Source of the DNA: Clostridia bacterium
GTDB taxonomy: Bacteria > Bacillota > Clostridia > Oscillospirales > Ruminococcaceae
Length of the DNA: 18,828 bases
Direction: 5' to 3'
Assembly: GCA_021152595.1 (NCBI GenBank)
Contig: JAGKVC010000050.1
Location: 1 to 18,828 of the forward strand
The notes beneath the pieces were generated by a model. That model was not told the origin of the DNA. It was given only the letters and a program-made list of their open reading frames with translations, and did no database searches. Both the position numbers and the translations under genes were made by a program. Numbering within the stretch: position 1 is the stretch's first letter; every line of letters starts with the position of its first letter. Positions 5,965 to 12,154 of the stretch are shown here, one piece after another.

Positions 5965-8013
5965 TTAATTTAGCCCGTTCTCGCCTTTTTTTGCAAAGAG
6001 CTGGAGTACGGCAGTACGCAGCGGCTGATGCTCCGGCCGCATCAGTTCCGGATCCGATTCCAGAAGCTGCTTTGCCGCCATTTGCGTTTCAGAGACCAGC
6101 GGCATATTGCTGCAAAAGGCAGCCTGCATCAGCGGCGGCATGCCATGCTGTGCATGGCCGAAGAAATCACCGGGGCCGCGCAGCTTCAGATCCTCCTCAG
6201 CGATTGCGAAGCCGTTTGTTGTGCGGCTCATGACTTTGAGACGCTCACGCGCATCCTCATTCTTGCTGTCCGTGACAAGGATGCAGTAGCTCTGAACGGA
6301 TCCTCTGCCGACTCTGCCGCGAAGCTGATGAAGCTGGGCGAGTCCGAAACGGTCTGCATTTTCAATGAGGATCAGCGTTGCGTTCGGGACATCGACACCG
6401 ACCTCAACGACCGTCGTGCAGACGAGCAGGTCAATCTCATGGGCTTTCATAGCCGCCATGACAGATTCTTTATCCGCCGGTTTCATTTTCCCGTGCAGCA
6501 ATCCGACGCGGTATGCACTGAACGCACCCTGCTTGAGTGTTTCCGCATAGGATTCGGCAGCCTGTACGTTTTCAAGCGAATCGGATTCCTCGATCATTGC
6601 ACAGACCAGATATGCCTGCTCTCCGACATCCAGATGTTCCTTGATGAATCCGTAGGCGCGCTCGCGGTATCCGCCTGTCACGGCAAATGTCTGGATCGGC
6701 AGTCTGCCCTTCGGCATTTCATCGAGTACCGTGATGTCGAGATCGCCATAGATAATCAGTGCAAGCGTGCGCGGAATCGGCGTTGCAGACATAACGAGTT
6801 TATGCGGATATCCGCCTTTCTCTGCAAGCGCCGCGCGCTGTGCGACGCCAAAGCGATGCTGCTCATCTGTAATGACAAGCCCGAGCGACGCAAATTCAAT
6901 ATCCTTCTGAATGACAGCATGCGTACCGACGACAACCGAAGCAGAACCATCCGCGATTTTTTTCTTGATTTCGCGCTTTTCCTTTGCTTTTGTTGAGCCG
7001 GTCAGCAACACGGGCTGAATCCCGATCGGTGCCAGAAAATCCGTCATGGTCTGCATATGCTGCTGCGCGAGAATTTCGGTCGGTGCCATCAGGACGGTCT
7101 GCATCCCGTTTTTTGCAGCAAATGCGGCTGCGGCAGCTGCGACGGCAGTTTTTCCGCTTCCGACATCGCCCTGAAGGAGACGGTTCATCGGCTTTTGTCC
7201 GCAGAGATCCCTGCAAATCGCATGGATTGCTTTCTGCTGGGCATTGGTGAGGCTGAACGGCAGATTATCATAGAAATCCTGAATCGTCGTGGATTTCGAC
7301 ATCGCAATACCCGTCTGACCGCTGCTTCGCTGCTTGAGCATCAGCGTACCGAGCTGAAATTGCAGCAGCTCCTCAAAGGCGAGCCGGTGCCTTGCGGCTT
7401 CGAGTTCCTTTGCGTTATCCGGTCTGTGAACGATGCGCAGTGCATCTGCAAGCGGAATGAGCTGATAATCCTGCATCAGTGAAGGCGGCATGGTCTCGAA
7501 GGGCTGCTGTGCAAGATACATCAGTGCGCGCTGAATGTTAGTGCGCATCATCTGACTGGTCAGCCCTGTTGTCTGCGGATAAACCGGCTGCAAAAGCAGA
7601 GCATGCTCCACTTTCTGCACCTGCGGCGACTGCATTTCACGGCGCAGAAATCCGCCCGTCAGTTTCCCGTATGCATAATATTCCTCGCCCGGTTTCATCA
7701 TCTGATAGGTATAGGGCGTATTGTAAAACACGAGCAGAAAATCTGTTAAGCCGTCTGTTACGACGACGCGGTAGATCGTGAAGCCTTTGCGGACAAATGC
7801 GACAGCCAGCTTTTGTACGACCGTGCATCGCACAGCATACGGGATGCCGTTCTCTGCATCCGCGATCATGACAGGCTTTGTATAATCAATGTATGTGCGC
7901 GGAAAATGAAACAGCAGATCATAGGGCGTATGGATGCCGAGCTTATGATATTTTGCTGCGCGTTTTTCTCCGACACCTGCAAGTGTTTCAATCGGCTGAT
8001 AGAGTTCGTTCAT
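5965..8013 (-). CDS. recG: ATP-dependent DNA helicase RecG
   Basis: 682 aa, the usual RecG length. RecG reverses stalled replication forks and branch-migrates Holliday junctions. Order of domains: an N-terminal wedge/OB-fold part (about residues 1-230), then helicase motifs. These are the Walker A loop GDVGSGKT at 282-289, APTEILAQQH just after, DEQH at 383-386, SATPIPRT at 409-416, and in the second RecA lobe VGVDVPNAT, QLHQLRGRVGRG and the RecG-typical LKLRGPGDFFG. ATG 8013 is chosen because the minus-strand GAGG lies about 10 nt upstream and it starts the conserved NELYQPIETLAGVG; the frame stays open further upstream, past the promoter, without conserved sequence. It is a single-gene unit with its own promoter, transcribed towards the tRNA operon. 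Confidence 0.97.
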   Translation of the reverse strand: MNELYQPIETLAGVGEKRAAKYHKLGIHTPYDLLFHFPRTYIDYTKPVMIADAENGIPYAVRCTVVQKLAVAFVRKGFTIYRVVVTDGLTDFLLVFYNTPYTYQMMKPGEEYYAYGKLTGGFLRREMQSPQVQKVEHALLLQPVYPQTTGLTSQMMRTNIQRALMYLAQQPFETMPPSLMQDYQLIPLADALRIVHRPDNAKELEAARHRLAFEELLQFQLGTLMLKQRSSGQTGIAMSKSTTIQDFYDNLPFSLTNAQQKAIHAICRDLCGQKPMNRLLQGDVGSGKTAVAAAAAAFAAKNGMQTVLMAPTEILAQQHMQTMTDFLAPIGIQPVLLTGSTKAKEKREIKKKIADGSASVVVGTHAVIQKDIEFASLGLVITDEQHRFGVAQRAALAEKGGYPHKLVMSATPIPRTLALIIYGDLDITVLDEMPKGRLPIQTFAVTGGYRERAYGFIKEHLDVGEQAYLVCAMIEESDSLENVQAAESYAETLKQGAFSAYRVGLLHGKMKPADKESVMAAMKAHEIDLLVCTTVVEVGVDVPNATLILIENADRFGLAQLHQLRGRVGRGSVQSYCILVTDSKNEDARERLKVMSRTTNGFAIAEEDLKLRGPGDFFGHAQHGMPPLMQAAFCSNMPLVSETQMAAKQLLESDPELMRPEHQPLRTAVLQLFAKKGENGLN

Positions 8014-8040
8014 ATTGTTTTGACCTCGGAAAACGTGATC

Positions 8041-8061
8041 CGGAACAGAATGGATGTTCCG
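8041..8061 (-). promoter_or_regulatory. Hairpin/palindrome at the 5' end of the recG mRNA
   Basis: CGGAACA (8041-8047) and TGTTCCG (8055-8061) are perfect 7-bp inverted arms around a 7-nt loop. The predicted transcription start is at about 8062, so the mRNA would begin directly with this hairpin. It could protect the 5' end or be a repressor site. The spacing does not fit a Gram-positive LexA box (arms 4 nt apart). Confidence 0.5.
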
Positions 8062-8068
8062 TAACTTT

Positions 8069-8097
8069 AGTATACCAAATTTCCTCGATTCTGTCAA
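8069..8097 (-). promoter_or_regulatory. Promoter of recG
   Basis: On the minus strand: TTGACA (8097-8092), a 17-bp spacer and TATACT (8074-8069). A clear sigma-70-type promoter, 56 nt upstream of the recG ATG. Confidence 0.85.
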
Positions 8098-8144
8098 ATA
8101 TGCGGCTCTGTTTGCCGGAATCCGGAAAAACAGCCGGAAAGCGC

Positions 8145-8173
8145 TTGACATTTCTTTGAAAATATGATAAACT
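8145..8173 (+). promoter_or_regulatory. Promoter of the riboswitch-oadB-oadG operon
   Basis: TTGACA (8145-8150), a 17-bp spacer and TAAACT (8168-8173). Transcription should begin near 8180, exactly at the first paired base of the riboswitch aptamer. A direct repeat GCCGGAA (8114-8120 and 8133-8139) lies just upstream of the -35. Confidence 0.85.
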
Positions 8174-8179
8174 ATGAAC

Positions 8180-8285
8180 GATAAGAGGGAGTAGCCGGCA
8201 ATTTCATCCGGAGATTGTCTTTCGTGTCGTCATGCCCGGTACAGACGATGTACCCGCGCGAAAATCAAACGGCAAGACTTTTATC
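8180..8285 (+). ncRNA. Riboswitch aptamer of yybP-ykoY (Mn2+) type
   Basis: The leader folds into the yybP-ykoY plan. P1.1 is GATAAGA (8180-8186) with TTTTATC (8279-8285). The internal loop L1 is GGGAGTAG, the family signature, opposite AAGAC. P1.2 is GCCG (8194-8197) with CGGC (8270-8273). P2 is a 7-bp hairpin at 8199-8217. P3 is TTTCGTG (8220-8226) with CGCGAAA (8257-8263), enclosing the loop TCGTCAT (8227-8233) and an inner hairpin GGTAC/GTACC (8238-8254). GGGAGTAG plus TCGTCA in two docked legs is what the Mn2+-sensing class shows. Ligand identity is inferred from class and was not tested here. It lies upstream of a sodium-pump subunit, not an obvious Mn exporter. Confidence 0.82.
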
Positions 8286-8343
8286 GCACGGAGACCGGTA
8301 TCGTGAGATCCCGTTCAGGCGCGCGATAGAGGTCTGTTTTTTT
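8275..8343 (+). terminator. Riboswitch-controlled intrinsic terminator
   Basis: AGACTTTTATCGC (8275-8287) pairs over 13 bp with GCGATAGAGGTCT (8323-8335), followed by G and seven T (8337-8343); the 35-nt interior can form a smaller hairpin. The left arm contains the 3' strands of L1 and P1.1 of the aptamer, so aptamer and terminator exclude each other. Ligand binding should prevent termination, an ON switch. Confidence 0.83.
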
Positions 8344-8370
8344 ATTCTCATCACTGAAAGGAACGGAATT

Positions 8371-9480
8371 ATGGAAGTCTTGTATCAAAATCTGCTCAAT
8401 CTTGATATCCGAATGGTGATCATGTGGCTGATCGGCGGCGTGCTGATCTGGCTGGCGATTAAAAAGGATATGGAACCGACACTGCTCCTGCCGATGGGCT
8501 TCGGTGCAATCCTTGTGAATCTGCCGCTTTCCGGCGCGGTCACACAGGGCTTGGAGGAAGGTCCGCTCAGCATTCTTTACAACGCAGGCATTGCAAATGA
8601 GTTGTTTCCGCTGATTCTGTTTATCGGTATCGGCGCGATGATTGACTTCGGACCGCTGCTTTCCAATCCGGTGCTGATGCTGTTCGGCGCTGCTGCACAG
8701 TTCGGTATCTTCTTTACGCTTTGTATGGCGTCCATGTTCTTTGATCTCAACGATGCTGCTTCGATTGCAATTATCGGTGCTGCGGACGGTCCGACCTCGA
8801 TCGTTGTCGGTCAGAAGCTCAATTCCAACTATATCGGCGCGATTATGGTCGCGGCATATTCCTATATGGCACTTGTTCCGATCATCCAGCCGCCGATCAT
8901 CAAGCTGCTGACCTCGAAGAAAGAGCGCCAGATCCGCATGGAGTATACACAGAAGCCGGTCTCCAAGACCACACGCATTCTGTTCCCGATCTGCATTACG
9001 ATTATCGCAGGACTGATCGCACCGGCATCTGTTGCGCTTGTCGGCTTCCTGATGTTCGGCAACCTGATCCGTGAGTGCGGCGTGCTGGACAGCCTCTCTG
9101 AGACCGCACAGAAGGTTCTTGCAAATCTCGTGACAATTTTCCTCGGCATCACGATTGCTTCGCAGATGCAGGCGGACAAGTTCCTTCAGCTTGATACGAT
9201 CCTGATTCTCTGCCTCGGTCTGATTGCATTTGTTTTCGATACCGCAGGCGGTGTAATCTTTGCGAAAATTCTCAATCTGTTCCTGAAAAAGAAAATCAAT
9301 CCGATGATCGGTGCTGCCGGTATCTCTGCGTTCCCGATGTCCGGCAGAGTTGTCCACAAGCTCGCGCTGAAGGAGGATCCGACAAACTTCCTGCTGATGC
9401 AGGCGACAGGCGTCAATGTCTCCGGACAGATTGCTTCTGTGATTGCGGGCGGTCTGATTCTCAATTTCTTCCTGCACTGA
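8371..9480 (+). CDS. Sodium ion-translocating decarboxylase beta subunit (OadB/GcdB/MmdB family)
   Basis: 369 aa, about the size of GcdB and MmdB. The beta subunit is the membrane part of biotin-dependent oxaloacetate, glutaconyl-CoA or methylmalonyl-CoA decarboxylases; it decarboxylates carboxybiotin and exports Na+. Many hydrophobic helices are visible. Family motifs are GIGAMIDFGPLL near residue 86-97, IGAADGPTSI at 135-144 (the Asp of ADGPT is the essential Na+/H+-site residue), and GVNVSGQIASVIAGG at 347-361. FPMSGRVVHK at 321-330 is also typical. AAAGGA at 8357-8362 supports ATG 8371; the frame is open upstream but runs through the riboswitch. The gene is followed by oadG-like and unknown genes; no biotin carrier or carboxyltransferase alpha subunit is in the window, so the substrate cannot be told. 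Confidence 0.92.
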   Translation: MEVLYQNLLNLDIRMVIMWLIGGVLIWLAIKKDMEPTLLLPMGFGAILVNLPLSGAVTQGLEEGPLSILYNAGIANELFPLILFIGIGAMIDFGPLLSNPVLMLFGAAAQFGIFFTLCMASMFFDLNDAASIAIIGAADGPTSIVVGQKLNSNYIGAIMVAAYSYMALVPIIQPPIIKLLTSKKERQIRMEYTQKPVSKTTRILFPICITIIAGLIAPASVALVGFLMFGNLIRECGVLDSLSETAQKVLANLVTIFLGITIASQMQADKFLQLDTILILCLGLIAFVFDTAGGVIFAKILNLFLKKKINPMIGAAGISAFPMSGRVVHKLALKEDPTNFLLMQATGVNVSGQIASVIAGGLILNFFLH

Positions 9481-9498
9481 CCGGAAAGGAGTATCACA

Positions 9499-9675
9499 AT
9501 GCTGAATTTACTTGCTTCATTTGAACCGATGCATTTTGTTGAGAATCTGCGCTATATGGGACTTGGCATGCTCGGTATTTTTATCGTGATCGGTGCGATC
9601 ATGCTCCTGACAATCCTGCTGAATAAGCTGACAGAAAAGAAGGAGGATTCCGATTCTGAAAACAAGGGGGCATAA
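9499..9675 (+). CDS. Small OadG-like gamma subunit
   Basis: 58 aa. The predicted protein has a short N-terminal part, one strong membrane helix (about residues 20-43) and a charged tail KLTEKKEDSDSENKGA, the layout of OadG/MmdD gamma subunits that hold the alpha and beta subunits together. AAAGGAG at 9485-9491 precedes the ATG by 7 nt. It starts 18 nt after the beta-subunit stop. Sequence conservation in this family is low, so the assignment rests on size, topology and position. Its stop overlaps the next ATG by one base (TAATG), so it is coupled to the downstream gene. Confidence 0.75.
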   Translation: MLNLLASFEPMHFVENLRYMGLGMLGIFIVIGAIMLLTILLNKLTEKKEDSDSENKGA

Positions 9676-10490
9676 TGGAGGAAAAGGATAAGATCGAGCT
9701 TTCGATCCTTCCGCCTGCACCGGAGGACGAGAAGCCGGAAGAGGGCTTTGTTCCCTATTGCGGCTCTGAGGAAGCGGAAGCCGAGCAGCGCAATCCGAGG
9801 AATAAGGTGACTCTGTTTCTGATTCTTGCGATTGTGCTGATCGTGATATTTGCCGGAAGCATTCTTGCGCGGCAGTTCAATTATTATCATGCCGTATTGG
9901 GAAAGCTGCGCTTTGATTACCGCGAGGGCGAGGCAATTTATGACAATTCGGCTGATACATCCGGAAGCCTTGCAGAGGCAATTTCTGAACAGATCGGCGA
10001 CCGTCCTGTCCGGATCAGTGCAGCCATGTACATGTTCGATGAAAAGCAAAAGCTGCAAAATGTCGTTGCAGAATATGATTATCTGCATAAGTCAGATGAA
10101 GAAACGCTCGATGTGCATACCGGATCTGAAAATGCACTGTTTATGAAGTCTTTTTCCTACCGCAAATCATCTGACGGCAATCAGAAGCGCAAGGGCAGTG
10201 AATGGTTTTCTGATCCGGAGGCATATGTGCCGAAGCTGAATGAATACTTTTTCGGTACGGAGGATCACGGCGGCATTCAATTCGCGTTTCAGCAGTCCTC
10301 GGATGTTGAGGTCGGCGGAAAAATGTATACCTGTGAGCTTTGGCTGATGGAAGATTCCAGCGGTTCGCGTACTGTATACACGACACTTTACCGCTATTAC
10401 AGCGGATCTCAGCTTGAAGGTGTCCGGATTCTCTTCGATTTCGATAACGTCATGGAAGTCTATGACGTCCGGAACTATATAATCGGATAA
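9675..10490 (+). CDS. Single-pass membrane protein of unknown function
   Basis: 271 aa; I do not recognise the family. Residues 1-43 are acidic and Pro/Glu-rich (PPAPEDEKPEEG), 44-65 form one strong membrane helix, and 66-271 are soluble with alternating hydrophobic and aromatic strands, probably outside the cell by the positive-inside rule (RNPRNK before the helix). AAGGGGG at 9664-9670 is its ribosome site. It overlaps the oadG-like stop by 1 nt and ends at a strong terminator, so it belongs to the riboswitch-controlled operon. No catalytic motif or lipobox is seen. It may be an assembly or accessory partner of the decarboxylase membrane part, or simply share its regulation. Confidence 0.85.
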   Translation: MEEKDKIELSILPPAPEDEKPEEGFVPYCGSEEAEAEQRNPRNKVTLFLILAIVLIVIFAGSILARQFNYYHAVLGKLRFDYREGEAIYDNSADTSGSLAEAISEQIGDRPVRISAAMYMFDEKQKLQNVVAEYDYLHKSDEETLDVHTGSENALFMKSFSYRKSSDGNQKRKGSEWFSDPEAYVPKLNEYFFGTEDHGGIQFAFQQSSDVEVGGKMYTCELWLMEDSSGSRTVYTTLYRYYSGSQLEGVRILFDFDNVMEVYDVRNYIIG

Positions 10491-10492
10491 AG

Positions 10493-10524
10493 AAACAGCC
10501 GGAGCGGAGTGCTTCGGCTGTTTT
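10493..10524. terminator. Terminator between convergent operons
   Basis: AAACAGCCGGAGC (10493-10505) pairs over 13 bp (one G-U) with GCTTCGGCTGTTT (10511-10523), loop of 5 nt, ending in TTTT. It ends the oadB operon; the A-run on the other side lets it also serve the convergent nif3 gene, whose stop is 7 bp away. Confidence 0.85.
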
Positions 10525-10530
10525 GTGTTA

Positions 10531-11337
10531 TCAGATTGTCAGGAAGAACGGCTTTTTGCCTGCTTCTGAATCAAGTACGGTGATATCCGGTGCGGATTGC
10601 GCAAGGATGCTGCGGAATTCATCAATGATAATGACTTCCGTTTCAAAATGACCGCAGTCAAAGAGCGTGAATCTGCGGTTCTGCGCTTCTGCCCAGACAC
10701 TGTGCTTGCAGTCTCCGGTGATGAGCGCGTCTGCACCGATACGGATTGCGTCATCAATGAGATCGCCGCCGCTGCCGGTACACCATGCAATGCGGCGGAT
10801 TGCATCCGCGCGGCTGCCGCGGTGATAGCGCAGTGAATTGCAGCCGAGGGCATCGCGGAGCTGTAATGCGAGGTCGTCGGCATCCGTCGGATGAAGCAGA
10901 TCGGCTGCTTTTCCGAGCACGCGGTTTCCGGAGAGCTGTACAAACGGATCATTCTGTTCCTGCATCGGGATTGTTTTCCGGAGCCTGCTGCCGAGCGCAT
11001 CATTCAGGCTGTGCGGTTCTTTCTCGTCACACCGTGCAATATCAAAGCAGGTATGCGAGCAGATCGCACTGATTCCGTGCCGGATCAGATGCCATACCGG
11101 ATGTGCAGGGGAAACACTGCGCAGCGGATTCCATATCACAGGATGATGTGAAAGAATCAGATCCGCATGCTTCTGTACTGCTTCTTCGATAACCGGAATC
11201 GTGATATCGAGTGTCAGCAGTATCGTCCTGACCTCCTGCTCCGGATCGCCGACAAGCAGACCGGAATTATCATAGGACTCCTGCTGTGAAAAAGGTGCAT
11301 AATCATCGAGTATTTGATAGATATCCTGAATTGTCAT
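10531..11337 (-). CDS. Nif3-like dinuclear metal center protein
   Basis: 268 aa, the short form (like E. coli YbgI) without the PII-like insert of B. subtilis YqfO. The family forms hexameric toroids with a two-metal site per subunit; its reaction is not settled, despite the name GTP cyclohydrolase 1 type 2 homolog. Seen: ESYDNSGLLVGD at residues 20-31, the metal-binding HHP at 64-66, D99 in the SHTCFDIA segment, and GHFETE at 229-234, whose H230 and E234 are the expected second-site ligands. GGAGG lies 6 nt upstream of the ATG. It starts 3 nt after trmK; this pairing is conserved in Firmicutes (yqfN-yqfO), so the two are one operon. Confidence 0.92.
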   Translation of the reverse strand: MTIQDIYQILDDYAPFSQQESYDNSGLLVGDPEQEVRTILLTLDITIPVIEEAVQKHADLILSHHPVIWNPLRSVSPAHPVWHLIRHGISAICSHTCFDIARCDEKEPHSLNDALGSRLRKTIPMQEQNDPFVQLSGNRVLGKAADLLHPTDADDLALQLRDALGCNSLRYHRGSRADAIRRIAWCTGSGGDLIDDAIRIGADALITGDCKHSVWAEAQNRRFTLFDCGHFETEVIIIDEFRSILAQSAPDITVLDSEAGKKPFFLTI

Positions 11338-11340
11338 GGG

Positions 11341-12024
11341 TTACCTCCGGTTCGGATTGAGCCATTCGTTGATCTCATTGAGCAGGCTGCGGATCTCATC
11401 CGCTTCTGAATTGCTGCCGGATTCACGGAGACCGGCGGCTTTGGTGTGCAGCCGTTCCTGTACGCCTGCAAGATAGATTTTCGTCAGCGGATCGGAGTGG
11501 CGCAGCTTGCCGCAGTAGCACTGAACCGGCGTCAGCGGCTCGGTGTCTCCGGTATAAGAAGCCTGAATGACGGTGTACACATGCGTATCCTTTACAGCGA
11601 TTTCCTTGCTGATCGAAAACCCGTTTTCTGCGAGCCACGGGCGCAGGATTTCCGCTTTCGTCATGGGCTGCAAGACCAGATTGACGCCTTTTTTGAGAAA
11701 TGCCGCCTTCGGTGCTGCAAGGATATCGCGGATTGTTTCACCGCCCATGCCTGCAATCACAACGTCTGTGATGCCTTTGGAATTGACCTTGTCAAAGCCG
11801 TCTGAAAGAACGAGTTTGATATCCTGTTCAACATGGTAGCGCTTTAATGTGCCCTTTGCGCTGTCGAGCGGTCCCTGCTTGACATCGGTCGCTATGACCT
11901 GCTTTGCTTTTCCGCTCTGGATCAGATACGCCGGAAGATAGGCATGATCGGTGCCGATATCGCATATAAAGTCGCCCTTGAGCATGGAAGCACAGCAGAG
12001 CAGTCTGGGTGAAATCGGAATCAC
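11341..12024 (-). CDS. trmK: tRNA (adenine(22)-N(1))-methyltransferase TrmK
   Basis: 227 aa with a GTG start; B. subtilis TrmK has 238. It makes m1A22 in the D-loop region of tRNAs using SAM. Visible: ISPRLLCCASML at the N-terminus, the SAM motif CDIGTDHAYLP at residues 21-31, ATDVKQGPL at about 45-53, and the catalytic-region block IAGMGGETI, followed by a family-typical helical C-terminal tail. The GTG at 12024 is chosen because AAAGGAGG lies 7 nt before it and the conserved ISPRL block begins right after; the frame continues upstream through the promoter to 12084. It heads the trmK-nif3 operon. Confidence 0.92.
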   Translation of the reverse strand: MIPISPRLLCCASMLKGDFICDIGTDHAYLPAYLIQSGKAKQVIATDVKQGPLDSAKGTLKRYHVEQDIKLVLSDGFDKVNSKGITDVVIAGMGGETIRDILAAPKAAFLKKGVNLVLQPMTKAEILRPWLAENGFSISKEIAVKDTHVYTVIQASYTGDTEPLTPVQCYCGKLRHSDPLTKIYLAGVQERLHTKAAGLRESGSNSEADEIRSLLNEINEWLNPNRR

Positions 12025-12055
12025 GGGATCGCCTCCTTTTCGTTTCTTTTCTATA

Positions 12056-12084
12056 ATTATATCATAAAAGGTTGCATTTTGCAA
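12056..12084 (-). promoter_or_regulatory. Promoter of trmK-nif3
   Basis: On the minus strand: TTGCAA (12084-12079), a 17-bp spacer and TATAAT (12061-12056) with an extended TG. Its -35 overlaps the inverted repeat and lies next to the -35 of the divergent esterase promoter. Confidence 0.75.
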
Positions 12085-12086
12085 CC
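12070..12086. promoter_or_regulatory. Perfect inverted repeat over two divergent -35 elements
   Basis: GGTTGCA-TTT-TGCAACC: 7-bp arms around a 3-bp centre. It contains the -35 of the + promoter (12072-12077) and that of the - promoter (12079-12084). This is an operator-like site whose occupation would block both directions. Confidence 0.6.
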
Positions 12087-12100
12087 GATTTTGCTATAAT
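12072..12100 (+). promoter_or_regulatory. Promoter of the esterase-galK-murD operon
   Basis: TTGCAT (12072-12077), a 17-bp spacer and TATAAT (12095-12100) with an extended TG at 12092-12093. The predicted start is near 12107. A 7-bp hairpin CTATCGG/CTGATAG (12117-12135) lies in the leader before the ribosome site GGAGGT (12144-12149). Confidence 0.78.
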
Positions 12101-12154
12101 AAACAGAGATAAAAGACTATCGGAGAAACTGATAGCCGAAAACGGAGGTTACCT

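Noticed and set aside
5880..6233. Plus-strand open frame between the tRNA promoter and recG
   Set aside because: No ribosome site or recognisable motif, and most of it is antisense to the recG 3' end.
8041..8061. LexA/DinR SOS box in front of recG
   Set aside because: The GAAC and GTTC arms are separated by 9 nt instead of 4, so it does not fit the Gram-positive SOS box.
8180..8343. Reading the leader as a T-box or other amino-acid leader
   Set aside because: There is no T-box AGGGTGGNACCGCG sequence, and the downstream gene is not amino-acid related. The GGGAGTAG and TCGTCA loops fit the yybP-ykoY plan.
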